A stretch of DNA of 15,435 nucleotides from an uncultured Candidatus Saccharibacteria bacterium (lineage in GTDB: Bacteria; Patescibacteria; Saccharimonadia; Saccharimonadales; CAMLKC01), in contig CAMLKC010000022.1 in the NCBI GenBank assembly GCA_946480595.1, positions 1-15,435 on the forward strand. Reading direction: 5' to 3'. The notes beneath the pieces were generated by a model. It was given only the letters and a program-made list of their open reading frames with translations, was not told the DNA's origin and did no database searches. The position numbers were made by a program, and so were the translations under genes. Shown piece by piece: positions 5,184-13,485 of this stretch (positions are counted from its first letter, which is position 1; every line of letters starts with the position of its first letter).

Positions 5184-7007
5184 ATGATAGACCACAAATT
5201 CATTCGCAATATCGCCATCATTGCGCACGTCGACCACGGAAAGACGACGCTTGTTGATGGGCTCTTAAAGCAGAGCAACACCTTCCGTGACAATCAGGCC
5301 GAGATGGGACAGAGTCTCATTATGGACAGCGGTGACCAAGAGCACGAGCGCGGCATTACTATTACTGCCAAGCAAACCTCCATTTATCACGGCGACTACA
5401 AAATCAACATTATCGACACCCCGGGCCACGCCGACTTTAGTGGTGAAGTTGAGCGTACGCTTAACATGGCCGACGGTGTTCTGCTGATCGTCGACGCCCA
5501 GGAAGGCCCGATGCCACAGACAAAGTTTGTGCTGTCTAAGGCACTTGAACTTGGCCTCAAGCCAGTGGTCGTCATCAACAAAATTGACAAACCCTCTCGC
5601 CGTATCGCTGAAGTCGAAGACGAAGTTTCCAACCTCTTTTTGGAACTTGCTGTCAGTGATGACCAGCTGCACTACCCGGTCTACTTTGCTATTGGCCGCG
5701 ATGGCAAGGCGTGGACGAACGTTCCAGAAAACCCTTCGGAGCACGCAGATCTGACACCTATTTTTGAAGCTATCATAAATGACATTCCAGCGCCGACCGT
5801 CGAGCTAGACGCGCCGCTTCAGCTGCTTGTTACGTCGCTGCAGTACGATTCTTTCCTCGGTAAGTACGCTATTGGCCGTATTACCCGCGGCAGTGTTAAA
5901 AAGAACCTGCCAGTTGCTCTTATTAAGCGTGACGGCTCTATCATCAACAGCAAAATCGACCGCATTTTCGGCTACCGTGGCCTGAACCGCGAAGAAATTA
6001 CCGAAGCTGGTGCTGGCGATATCGTGGCCTTGACGGGTATTAGCGAAGCGCATATCGGTGAAACTATTGCCGATAAGGAACGCCCCGACGCTCTGCCGGT
6101 CATTGATATCGAAGCCCCGACGCTTAGTATGTATCTTGGTCCAAACACCAGCCCAATGAAGGGTAAAGAGGGCGAATTTAACACGAGCCGCCAAATTGGT
6201 GACCGCCTGAAACGCGAACTTGAAACGAATGTGAGCCTTCGGGTTGAAGATGACGGCATTGGCTTTACAGTCAGCGGCCGTGGTGAACTCCACCTTTCCG
6301 TTTTGATCGAAACGATGCGCCGCGAAGGCTTTGAGTTTGAAGTCGGTCGTCCGCAAGTGGTAACGATCGTGGAAGACGGTGTCACAAAAGAGCCTGTTGA
6401 AGAGCTGCTTGTTGAAGTTGCGCCGGAGTTTGTCGGTGCGGTGAGCCAAGAACTCGGCGCACGTCGTGCAGCACTTGTTAAGCAAGAGCAAACCACGAGC
6501 GGTACGGCACGAATCGAATACATTTTGCCGACACGCGCGCTTATTGGGCTTCGAAACCTCCTTTTGACCGCAACCAAGGGAACGGTTATCATGAACACCT
6601 TGCCGCATGGCTACGAACCGCTCGGTTCTAAGCTGCCTAAAACCCGTAACGGCGCCTTGGTCGCAACAGACGCAGGCGTTACCACGCCGTATGCGCTTGA
6701 AATGGCCGAGTCTCGTGGTGAATTGTTTGTTGGCCCTGGCACGACGGTATACCCAGGTATGGTTGTCGGTACCTACAACCGCCACGACGATCTTGAAATC
6801 AACGTTTGTAAGACAAAGCACCTGACTAACATGCGCAGTAGCAGCAGTGATGGGACGGTTCAGTTGACTCCTTTCACCGAGCTTTCGCTCGAGCAGTGTA
6901 TCGACTTCATCGAAGACGACGAACTTTTGGAAGTCACGCCAAAGTCGCTTCGCCTTCGCAAGCGTCTGCTTGACCCGAACCAGCGAAAACGCGCAGCTAA
7001 ACAATAG
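5184..7007 (+). CDS. typA: Translational GTPase TypA/BipA
   Basis: A 607-residue ribosome-associated GTPase of the EF-G-like group, linked to 50S assembly, stress and cold growth. It has full length for the family. AHVDHGKT (residues 14-21) is the P-loop, RGITI (56-60) the switch I region, DTPGH (78-82) the G3 box and NKID (132-135) the G4 box. A beta-barrel domain II follows, then EF-G-like domains ([19 protein letters not shown]) and the BipA-specific C-terminal domain, ending in a basic tail. The ATG is fixed by the conserved N-terminus ([18 protein letters not shown]). The gene follows the MarR gene by 70 bp, has its own -10, and ends in a strong terminator. No missing residues are seen. 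Confidence 0.97.
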   Translation: MIDHKFIRNIAIIAHVDHGKTTLVDGLLKQSNTFRDNQAEMGQSLIMDSGDQEHERGITITAKQTSIYHGDYKINIIDTPGHADFSGEVERTLNMADGVLLIVDAQEGPMPQTKFVLSKALELGLKPVVVINKIDKPSRRIAEVEDEVSNLFLELAVSDDQLHYPVYFAIGRDGKAWTNVPENPSEHADLTPIFEAIINDIPAPTVELDAPLQLLVTSLQYDSFLGKYAIGRITRGSVKKNLPVALIKRDGSIINSKIDRIFGYRGLNREEITEAGAGDIVALTGISEAHIGETIADKERPDALPVIDIEAPTLSMYLGPNTSPMKGKEGEFNTSRQIGDRLKRELETNVSLRVEDDGIGFTVSGRGELHLSVLIETMRREGFEFEVGRPQVVTIVEDGVTKEPVEELLVEVAPEFVGAVSQELGARRAALVKQEQTTSGTARIEYILPTRALIGLRNLLLTATKGTVIMNTLPHGYEPLGSKLPKTRNGALVATDAGVTTPYALEMAESRGELFVGPGTTVYPGMVVGTYNRHDDLEINVCKTKHLTNMRSSSSDGTVQLTPFTELSLEQCIDFIEDDELLEVTPKSLRLRKRLLDPNQRKRAAKQ

Positions 7008-7020
7008 TTTTCTGACTAGG

Positions 7021-7060
7021 CAAAATCTCCATTACGAAATGTAGTGGAGATTTTGTTTAT
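7021..7060 (+). terminator. Rho-independent terminator of typA
   Basis: A 15-bp stem, CAAAATCTCCATTAC (7021-7035) with GTAGTGGAGATTTTG (7041-7055), has one G-T wobble and a GAAAT loop. A T-rich tract follows. It starts 14 nt after the typA stop codon. Confidence 0.88.
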
Positions 7061-7088
7061 TTTATGACAATGTAATTGCCCTGCGGCA

Positions 7089-7117
7089 TTGCACCCTTTA
7101 AGCACAACCACTATACT
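7089..7117 (+). promoter_or_regulatory. Putative promoter of the trehalase gene
   Basis: TTGCAC (7089-7094), a 17-bp spacer, and TATACT (7112-7117). Transcription would begin near 7124, leaving about 17 nt of AT-rich leader without a clear Shine-Dalgarno site before ATG 7141. This excludes the in-frame TTG at 7117 as the start. Confidence 0.6.
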
Positions 7118-7140
7118 TGGTATATAAAAGCGAAAATTAT

Positions 7141-8711
7141 ATGAAAATCCCAGGCGAGAACAAACTAAAATCAACCATCATCGCAACAGCAGGCGGTTTG
7201 ATTCCGACCCAAAAAAGCCCCGACGAAGCACTCGGCGAGCTGTTTAAAGATGTTCAGAATCGCCGCGTCTACGGTGACGGCAAGACATTCGTTGATCTTA
7301 TTCCTCGTCGCCGTATGAAACAAATCCAGCAGGAATACCTACTTGCGAAAGATGACCCGGCGTTCGACCTTCGGGATTTTGTTTCGCGGCATTTTTACGA
7401 GTTCGGCCATTTTAAGGGTGCGTATCATACCGACAGTACCATGTCGCCGCGCGAACACATTGCCGAGTTGTGGCATGTGTTAGAGCGTAAAAACCGCCGC
7501 GACCGCGGGTCACTTATTGCGCTGCCAAACGCGTATATTGTACCGGGCGGCCGTTTTAGCGAGCAGTTCTACTGGGATAGCTATTTTGTGATGCTAGGCC
7601 TGGCTGCTGATGGCCGGTGGGACATGATAGAGGGAATGGTTAAGAATTACGCGTACATGATCCGTAAGTTCGGGTTTATTCCGACGGCTAACCGGACGTA
7701 CTTTTTGAGCCGTAGCCAGCCGCCATTCTTTTCACAGATGGTCAAATTGCTGGCGCGTCACAGAGGCCGGACGCGAACGCTAGTTGAGTATTTGCCGTAT
7801 ATGTTACTGGAGTACCGTTTTTGGATGAAAGGCCGGCGAACACTTGCCCGCACTGAGCACAAATCGCTGGCGCGCATCGTCGAGATGCCAAACGGCCTGC
7901 TGCTCAACCGTTACTATGATAATAAGGCGACGCCGCGGCCAGAATCTTTACATGAAGACATGACTACTGCCGTCGAGGCTGCCGACCGTGAGTCGGACCG
8001 GCTGTACCTGCACCTGCGTGCGGGTGCAGAATCGGGATGGGATTTTAGCTCCCGCTGGTTTACGAACGCTAATGACATTCGGACTATTACACGGCTGATA
8101 TTATTCCGGCAGATCTTAACAGCCTGCTCTATATGCTTGAAGAAACGATTGCCGAAACGTACCGGCTGCTACGCCAGCCGCTGCTTGCGCGCAAATTTCA
8201 GGCTGCCGCACAACAACGTCTCAAGGGTATCAATGACTTCTGTTGGAGCGACGAGGAAGGGTTTTTCGTTGATTATAATTTCCATCATGGACAGCCAACG
8301 GATCGTTTAACGCTTGCCGGCGTATTTCCATTATATGCAAAAGCTGCCACCTCAAAACAAGCTGCGGCCGTGGCTAAGCGGCTTGAAAAAGATTTTTTGA
8401 AGGACGGCGGTCTGGTCGCGACGCTTCTTGAAACCGGGCAGCAGTGGGATGCTCCTAATGGCTGGGCACCGCTTCATTGGGTGGCAATTGAAGGGCTTCG
8501 TAACTATGGCCATCACCAGCTGGCAAACGAAATTAAACAGCGCTGGATAGAAACCAACCTTCGCGTGTTCCGCGAAAAAGGCAAGATGGTCGAGAAGTAC
8601 GATGTTGTGACGCCTGGCGGTGCCGGCGGCGGCGGTGAATATCCACTGCAAGATGGCTTTGGCTGGACAAACGGCGTTTTGGCCGCGCTTCTTAACGAAG
8701 ACGACAACTAG
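7141..8711 (+). pseudogene. Trehalase (GH37), split by a one-base frameshift
   Basis: Trehalases hydrolyse alpha,alpha-trehalose to two glucoses. With the shift repaired the product is about 523 residues, near the family length, with no signal peptide, so cytoplasmic. PGGRFSEQFYWDSYF (about 135-149) is the first GH37 signature; RPES (266-269) is also typical. GAESGWDFSSRW contains the presumed catalytic acid, Asp301. The first frame breaks after Ile316: near 8089-8091 the sequence reads ATTACACGGCT where ATTACAACGGCT would restore TTADIIPADLNSLLY. The second frame runs from about 8091 to TAG at 8709-8711 and carries QQWDAPNGWAPLHW (second signature) and the C-terminal loop EKYDVV...GGGGEYPLQDGFGW, where the catalytic base is expected. 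All else looks intact, so this is either a sequencing error or a very recent mutation. The stop overlaps that of the opposite glycosyltransferase. Confidence 0.88.
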
Positions 8712-9865
8712 CGCAGCTGGTCGACGATCTTTTCCGAGATAAATCTGACGCCTTTTATAAAGGTCTTGGTTTTTGGCGGCGTGTTATACACGGTATTATG
8801 CAGGACGCGCTCGTAGTGGCCTACCATGTGGTCCAGCGTAAAGTTGCGCTCTACATGCTGGCGGCAGTCACGTCGTTTGATCTTGCCGATATTTTCAATC
8901 GTGTCGATCATTTCCGAGGTGTTTTCAACGATAAAGCCGGTCTTGCCGTGCTCAACTACTTCGGGCACGGAGCCGCGGCGGAAGGCGATTACCGGCGTAC
9001 CACAGGCCATAGCTTCAGCCATAGTCAGTCCGAACGGCTCTTCCCAGCGAATAGGCATGAGGAGAGCAGCGGCTTTTTGGTAATATTTGGCAAGTTGTGA
9101 TTTGTCTATCTGGCCTAGGTAAAGAATCTTGTCGTTAAGGTGCGGCTTGATGTGTTCGTCGAAGTACCACTGGTTAACCGGCGTGTACTGGCCGGTAAGG
9201 ATTAATCTGCGTCCAGTTTGCAGCGCTACCTGCACCGCTTCTTTCACGCCTTTTTCGGGGACGATCCTTCCGGCGTAAATAAGGTAATCTTCGGCCTCTT
9301 CGCTGAATGCGAACTGCTCTGTATCGATACCATTATAAATTGTGGCAGCATACGGTAGGTCGGGCGAATCGCGCCGCTGGCTGTTGGAAATAGAGATGAA
9401 GTGCTGGTTGGGCGAAAGGTTCATCTCTATTACCTGGCGGCGTTTGTCATCAAGAAAGTCGTGAATAACGTAGAGTACCGGCACTTTAGGGTACAGCTTG
9501 GCAAAGCCCATTGCTGATTCTGGGTGGTGAAACACTAGCGCATCAAACTCGCCGGCTTTAGCGCGCTCGAACATGTCGCGTGCCATGTACTGGTCGTACA
9601 AGCTGGGGATGTAATCCTGAAAGAGATCGGTCGTCGCGATCATCTCGTACAGCTGCTGGGCAGTTGTGGCGAGCGGACGGACATTGTTTGTCACGACCTT
9701 AACGTTATTATTAAGACTGGTTCCTTCGGGACCGAAGAAAGTTATATCATGGCCACGGGCACTCAAACCTTCGGCGATTGAAACGGCAACTCCTGTTGGT
9801 GAATAGGCGATGTCGTTCGGCACGGGGGAGGCCATAAAAGCTCTCACCATCATGGCAATTTTCAT
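8708..9865 (-). CDS. GT4-family glycosyltransferase
   Basis: A 385-residue GT-B fold transferase that moves a sugar from a nucleotide-sugar donor. The N-terminal acceptor domain starts MKIAMMVRAF, with the Gly-containing loop SPTGVAVSIAEGLSARGHD (about 22-40). The C-terminal donor domain begins near YAGRIVPEKGVKEA (197-210). The GT4 signature EPFGLTMAE gives the E-x7-E pair, Glu276 and Glu284, followed by ACGTPVIAF and VEHGKTGFIV. No signal peptide or membrane span is seen, so it is cytosolic or peripheral. It lies between the trehalase and GH13 genes and may act on surface glycans or glycolipids; a role in trehalose or glucan synthesis is possible but unproven. Start ATG 9865 has a weak GGAAG site upstream. 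Confidence 0.9.
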   Translation of the reverse strand: MKIAMMVRAFMASPVPNDIAYSPTGVAVSIAEGLSARGHDITFFGPEGTSLNNNVKVVTNNVRPLATTAQQLYEMIATTDLFQDYIPSLYDQYMARDMFERAKAGEFDALVFHHPESAMGFAKLYPKVPVLYVIHDFLDDKRRQVIEMNLSPNQHFISISNSQRRDSPDLPYAATIYNGIDTEQFAFSEEAEDYLIYAGRIVPEKGVKEAVQVALQTGRRLILTGQYTPVNQWYFDEHIKPHLNDKILYLGQIDKSQLAKYYQKAAALLMPIRWEEPFGLTMAEAMACGTPVIAFRRGSVPEVVEHGKTGFIVENTSEMIDTIENIGKIKRRDCRQHVERNFTLDHMVGHYERVLHNTVYNTPPKTKTFIKGVRFISEKIVDQLR

Positions 9866-9896
9866 AAACTACATACTTCCATTGCTATCTACCCCT

Positions 9897-9914
9897 ATTA
9901 TACCATGCGCGCAT
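9897..9914 (-). promoter_or_regulatory. Extended -10 of the glycosyltransferase gene with an adjoining palindrome
   Basis: On the - strand TGGTATAAT is an extended -10 (TATAAT is the complement of 9897-9902), about 31 nt before the ATG. Just upstream lies a perfect 10-bp palindrome, ATGCGCGCAT (9905-9914), inside the -35/-10 spacer, a possible regulator site. No good -35 is seen. Confidence 0.55.
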
Positions 9915-9980
9915 AGCAGATACATACATTTTATGTCGTAACGGGGTGTACCAAGCAGTCCCTAACCTCAAGCGATTTGC

Positions 9981-9986
9981 TACAAT
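9981..9986 (+). promoter_or_regulatory. -10 element of the GH13 gene
   Basis: TACAAT ends 6 nt before ATG 9993, so the A of the start codon is the likely transcription start and the message leaderless. The -35 region is poor. Confidence 0.52.
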
Positions 9987-9992
9987 AGACCT

Positions 9993-11594
9993 ATGGCTCG
10001 ATGGCAAAACGTGAATGGCATTTACCAGATTTATCCGCGCAGCTTCAAAGACACCGACGCCGATGGCATAGGCGACCTTGCGGGCATAACAGAGAAACTC
10101 GGGTATATTAAAGGCGAGAAAGACTCGCTGGGTATCGATGCGATCTGGATATCGCCGTTTTTCAAGTCGCCCATGGCAGACTTTGGATATGATGTTGCCG
10201 ACTACCGCCGGGTTGACCCGATATTCGGTACCAACGAAGATTTTGAGGCATTGCTAAAAGAAGCTCACCGCCGCGAAATAAAAGTCATGATCGACTACGT
10301 CCCTAATCATACGTCCGATCAGCATGAGTGGTTTTTGGAGTCAAAGGAGGGGCGCGACAGCGAAAGGCGGCACTGGTATGTGTGGCGCGACCCCAAGCCG
10401 GACGGCTCGCCGCCCAACAACTGGCTGAGCGTCTTTGGTGGCTCGGCGTGGGAGTTCGATGAAAAAAGTGGCCAGTATTATTTGCATAGTTTTTTAAAGG
10501 AGCAACCCGATCTCAACTGGGATAACCCCGACGTCCGAAAAGCCATGACCGACGTGCTGGATTATTGGCTTTCCATGGGCGTAGACGGTATCCGGGCTGA
10601 TGCAGTGCGCTGGCTGTCAAAAGATCTCGTACTGCTAGAGGACAACCCGCCCAACCCTGACTACCAAAAAGGTGACGACCCGTATCATCAGCAGCTTTCG
10701 CTCAGGAGCCGGAATGGTGACAGCTTGCACCAGTATCTGTACGAAATTGCCAAGACCGTCGCCAAGTACCGCGACCGGATCGTGCTGTTTGAAGACTATA
10801 TAGATACGCGTATGAACCGCGAAGCCCAATACATTGGCATGTATTCGGTATATCCCAGGGTTGCGGCACCGTTTAATTTTGAAGGTATGAACACTCCGTA
10901 TGATGCCGAGGCGTTCAGGGAATTTATTGGTAATTTTGAGAATCTTTTAGGCAGTGAACTTCGGCCGTTTTACTGTTTTAGCAACCATGACAAGCCGCGG
11001 CTTGCCAGCCGCGTGGGACAACGGCAGGCGATGCTGATTGGCATGCTGCAGCTGACGCTTCCGGGCATTCCGGTAGTGTACTACGGTGACGAGCTGGGTA
11101 TGCGTGACGTAAAAATTCACACCAAAAAGGTGCGTGACCCTTTTGAACGCAATGTTCCTGGGCTGGGGCTTGGTCGCGACCCGGAGCGTACGCCAATGCA
11201 GTGGTCACCAGAGCGCTATGCTGGTTTTAGCGTCGCTAGGCCTTGGCTGCCTGTCGCAAAAGAAAGTGACCATTGCAACGTTGCAAGCGAGCTGGTAGAC
11301 CCGTATTCGTCGCTGACGCTTTATAGGACGCTTTTGCAGTTGCGGCGCTCTAAGGCGCTCTATCAGGGAAAGTACATTGAATGGCCCCAATCAACGAAAG
11401 ATGTTTTTGGGTTTATCCGTCAAAAAGGTGACGAAGAAATACTGGTACTGCTCAACATGTCGGACAAGGTGGTTGATTGTCTCGACGGTGAAGGCGGCGT
11501 AGTGTATTCGACCCATCCGTCGGTTGAATGGACCGAAAAAGGGATTACCTTGCAGCCACATCAGGGTGTCGTTATTCGGCGGCACGCAAACTAG
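9993..11594 (+). CDS. GH13 alpha-glucosidase-like glycoside hydrolase
   Basis: A 533-residue alpha-amylase-family enzyme of the oligo-1,6-glucosidase/alpha-glucosidase type. The N-terminus YQIYPRSFKDTDADGIGDL is typical of that group. The four conserved regions are present: DYVPNH (101-106); GIRADAVRW with nucleophile Asp203 and Arg201; VLFEDY with the presumed acid/base Glu267; and SNHD with Asp333. DPERTPMQW and the C-terminal beta domain complete the fold. There is no signal peptide, so it acts on imported or internal sugars. Trehalose-6-phosphate hydrolase, dextran glucosidase or sucrose-type activities cannot be excluded by eye. It is divergent from the GT4 gene, and its TAG stop shares CTAG with the convergent rarA stop. 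There is no Shine-Dalgarno site. Confidence 0.92.
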   Translation: MARWQNVNGIYQIYPRSFKDTDADGIGDLAGITEKLGYIKGEKDSLGIDAIWISPFFKSPMADFGYDVADYRRVDPIFGTNEDFEALLKEAHRREIKVMIDYVPNHTSDQHEWFLESKEGRDSERRHWYVWRDPKPDGSPPNNWLSVFGGSAWEFDEKSGQYYLHSFLKEQPDLNWDNPDVRKAMTDVLDYWLSMGVDGIRADAVRWLSKDLVLLEDNPPNPDYQKGDDPYHQQLSLRSRNGDSLHQYLYEIAKTVAKYRDRIVLFEDYIDTRMNREAQYIGMYSVYPRVAAPFNFEGMNTPYDAEAFREFIGNFENLLGSELRPFYCFSNHDKPRLASRVGQRQAMLIGMLQLTLPGIPVVYYGDELGMRDVKIHTKKVRDPFERNVPGLGLGRDPERTPMQWSPERYAGFSVARPWLPVAKESDHCNVASELVDPYSSLTLYRTLLQLRRSKALYQGKYIEWPQSTKDVFGFIRQKGDEEILVLLNMSDKVVDCLDGEGGVVYSTHPSVEWTEKGITLQPHQGVVIRRHAN

Positions 11595-12763
11595 AAAATC
11601 CTTTTGTCTTTTAGCTCGTCGGGCAGAAAGCCTTTGCCGTGTTTAAAGTCAGCCTGCCATTTATAGTCCTTGTTGTAGCCAAGATCTTTCATGAGTTTGG
11701 TCGGCGCGTTACGAAGATGCAGAGGAACCGGTGCGTCGGGATATTGCCGTGCAAGCGCCTGGGCGCGGCCCATGGCATCGGTTGTCTGGCGCGATTTTGC
11801 TGATTTGGCTAGGGCGGTTGCCGTGTGGTAAAGAATGTAGTTGCTTTCGGGCATACCAATGCGTTCTACTGCCTGGAAAGCATTGAGCGCCAATCCTAGT
11901 GCGCCGTTGCCAGCCAGGCCAATATCCTCGCTGGCGAAAATAAGCATGCGCCTTGCGATGAACTTCGGGTCTTCACCGGCATCAATCATTCGGGCCAGGT
12001 AATACAGTGTCGCGTCCACGTCGCTGCCACGCATGCTTTTTATGAAGGCTGAAATAACGTTGTAGTGCATCTCGCCCTTTTTGTCGTAACCAGGCACGCG
12101 CTTTTGGGCGGCGGTTTTAACGATATCGGGCGTGACTTTCTCATCCATCGAAAGTGCTAGTTCCAGGTTTCCAAGCGCCACGCGGGCATCACCGCCCGAT
12201 AGTTCGGCTAGATAGTCCAGGGCTTTTGGCGTGACGCGTTTGGTGGCTTTTAGATCCTTGAGCGATCGCTTTAGTATATCGATAATTTCCGGCTTGGCGA
12301 GTGGCTCCAATACTAGCACCCGGCTGCGTGAAAGTAGCGGAGTGATGACCTCAAAGCTGGGATTTTCGGTGGTGGCACCAATAAGGGTGATAAGGCCGGA
12401 CTCGACGTGCGGCAAAAAAGCGTCTTGCTGCGCCTTGTTAAAGCGGTGGATCTCGTCGACAAAAAGCAGTGTGCGGAGTTTGAGGTTCCAGTTTTGCCTG
12501 GCGTGCTCGATGACTTTTTCGACGTCTTTCTTGCCGCTAGTCACGGCCGAAAGCTCGACGAATTCAGCACCTGTTTCTCGGGCGATAATTCGCGCCAGCG
12601 TCGTCTTGCCGCTGCCTGGCGGCCCCCACAGTATAAGGCTGACCGGCTCTTTGTTTTGTACGATTCGCCGCAGGATTTCGCCTTTACCAAGCAAATGCGC
12701 CTGGCCGATTACCTCGTCCAGGTTAGTTGGTCGCATACGCTCGGCAAGCGGAACTCTATTCAT
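11591..12763 (-). CDS. rarA: Replication-associated recombination protein A (RarA/MgsA), AAA+ ATPase
   Basis: A 390-residue AAA+ ATPase related to clamp loaders and eukaryotic WRNIP1, acting at stalled replication forks and on single-stranded DNA ends. The start MNRVPLAERMRPTNLDEVIG is diagnostic. GPPGSGKT (47-54) is Walker A, and LLFVDEIHRFNKAQQDAFLP contains Walker B. GATTENPSFEVI is sensor 1; SGGDARVALGNLE is the sensor 2 region. The tetramerisation domain follows, with MRGSDVDATLYYLARMIDAG. It is slightly shorter than many RarA proteins (about 420-450). A perfect TATAAT ends 7 nt before the ATG. It is divergent from the pilin gene and overlaps the GH13 end by 4 nt. Confidence 0.96.
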   Translation of the reverse strand: MNRVPLAERMRPTNLDEVIGQAHLLGKGEILRRIVQNKEPVSLILWGPPGSGKTTLARIIARETGAEFVELSAVTSGKKDVEKVIEHARQNWNLKLRTLLFVDEIHRFNKAQQDAFLPHVESGLITLIGATTENPSFEVITPLLSRSRVLVLEPLAKPEIIDILKRSLKDLKATKRVTPKALDYLAELSGGDARVALGNLELALSMDEKVTPDIVKTAAQKRVPGYDKKGEMHYNVISAFIKSMRGSDVDATLYYLARMIDAGEDPKFIARRMLIFASEDIGLAGNGALGLALNAFQAVERIGMPESNYILYHTATALAKSAKSRQTTDAMGRAQALARQYPDAPVPLHLRNAPTKLMKDLGYNKDYKWQADFKHGKGFLPDELKDKRIF

Positions 12764-12770
12764 GATTTAT

Positions 12771-12776
12771 ATTATA
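12771..12776 (-). promoter_or_regulatory. -10 element of rarA
   Basis: TATAAT on the - strand, 7 nt before the ATG, implies a leaderless or near-leaderless rarA mRNA. It lies in the 38-bp gap shared with the pilin promoter. Confidence 0.55.
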
Positions 12777-12781
12777 CGCAG

Positions 12782-12790
12782 TGTTAAAAT
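12782..12790 (+). promoter_or_regulatory. Extended -10 of the pilin gene
   Basis: TGTTAAAAT (12782-12790) is an extended -10, with 11 nt to ATG 12802, so the leader would be about 5 nt. No clear -35 or Shine-Dalgarno site is seen. Confidence 0.45.
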
Positions 12791-12801
12791 AATAAGTAAC
12801 C

Positions 12802-13443
12802 ATGAGCAGTATTCGTCATACCCGGCAAGGCTTTACGATAGTAGAACTTTTGATCGTTATAGTTATTATAGCTATCTTGGCGGCGATCGTTATTGTGTCA
12901 TATAACGGTATTTCGCAGCGGGCAAGAAATGCAGCCCGAACCTCTGCGGCCCAGCAACTCAATAAGGCGGTGCATGTTGCTATTGTCTCGGCGGGTGCGG
13001 GTGAGGTAGGGAGAAAAATAGAAGAACCTGGCCAGTCGTGGCACCGGTCCTGTCTTGGTACGGGACTGCCGACGGTTGGCAGCAAATCAAATGTGTGTGC
13101 CGCCTATGAGGGTAGCCCGTACGCCTGGGGAGTCAACGATTTCTTCACCTTTATGAAAGCCTATGCGACTGTACCCTCGATGAGCAACTTTCCGGCGGTT
13201 ACCTCGACGGACGGTGACGTGCTGTACGCCCCGTATCTTGAGAGGGGCGACGTGAATGCCTCTGGCGTGACGCTGCCTGACGCCCTTTTGCTGGAATATT
13301 ATCTTGAAGGCACAAACCAAGACTGCGTATTGCGGCCGATTGTTAAAAACAATGCCGTCAACAACTCAGCAATCAATACGGTAAGTGGCTCTGGTGTAAC
13401 GGAGTGCATGATTTTTGTGGCGTATACCGGCCTTCCGAGTTGA
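12802..13443 (+). CDS. Type IV pilin-like protein with prepilin signal
   Basis: A 213-residue pseudopilin/pilin. The leader MSSIRHTRQG ends at the prepilin peptidase site; the mature protein starts FTIVELLIVIVIIAILAAI with the conserved Glu at position 5. The hydrophobic helix and RARNAARTSAAQQLNKA form the N-terminal alpha-1. The globular part (about residues 55-213) has four Cys, enough for two disulfides, and no recognised domain. It would be membrane-held until assembled into a pilus or pseudopilus. No pilus assembly genes lie in this window, so it is a lone pilin between rarA and ddl; its ATPase, platform and peptidase must be elsewhere. The stop is TGA, which argues against TGA recoding. 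Confidence 0.88.
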   Translation: MSSIRHTRQGFTIVELLIVIVIIAILAAIVIVSYNGISQRARNAARTSAAQQLNKAVHVAIVSAGAGEVGRKIEEPGQSWHRSCLGTGLPTVGSKSNVCAAYEGSPYAWGVNDFFTFMKAYATVPSMSNFPAVTSTDGDVLYAPYLERGDVNASGVTLPDALLLEYYLEGTNQDCVLRPIVKNNAVNNSAINTVSGSGVTECMIFVAYTGLPS

Positions 13444-13444
13444 G

Positions 13445-13479
13445 TTGCCTAACGGCCACTAGCCATGTATGCTTAGGAT
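13445..13479 (+). promoter_or_regulatory. Putative promoter of ddl
   Basis: TTGCCT (13445-13450), 17 bp, then TATGCT (13468-13473) is one reading. TAGGAT (13474-13479), ending 6 nt before the ATG, is another. Either gives a very short or absent leader. It lies in the 42-bp gap after the pilin gene. Confidence 0.4.
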
Positions 13480-13485
13480 ACAGAT

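Noticed and set aside
5805..7004. A 399-residue open frame antisense to typA
   Set aside because: The + strand encodes a full, motif-complete TypA. The antisense frame has no recognisable domain or start signals and reflects typA codon bias.
7117..7140. Upstream TTG start adding eight residues to the trehalase
   Set aside because: The TTG overlaps the last base of the TATACT -10, so it would precede the transcript. ATG at 7141 fits better.
8080..8100. Programmed ribosomal frameshift in the trehalase
   Set aside because: No slippery heptamer, no upstream Shine-Dalgarno-like stimulator and no downstream pseudoknot is evident; a simple one-base deletion explains it.
12231..12905. A 224-residue + strand frame opposite rarA
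   Set aside because: It runs across the rarA start and the pilin start, has no family features, and is a shadow of rarA codons.
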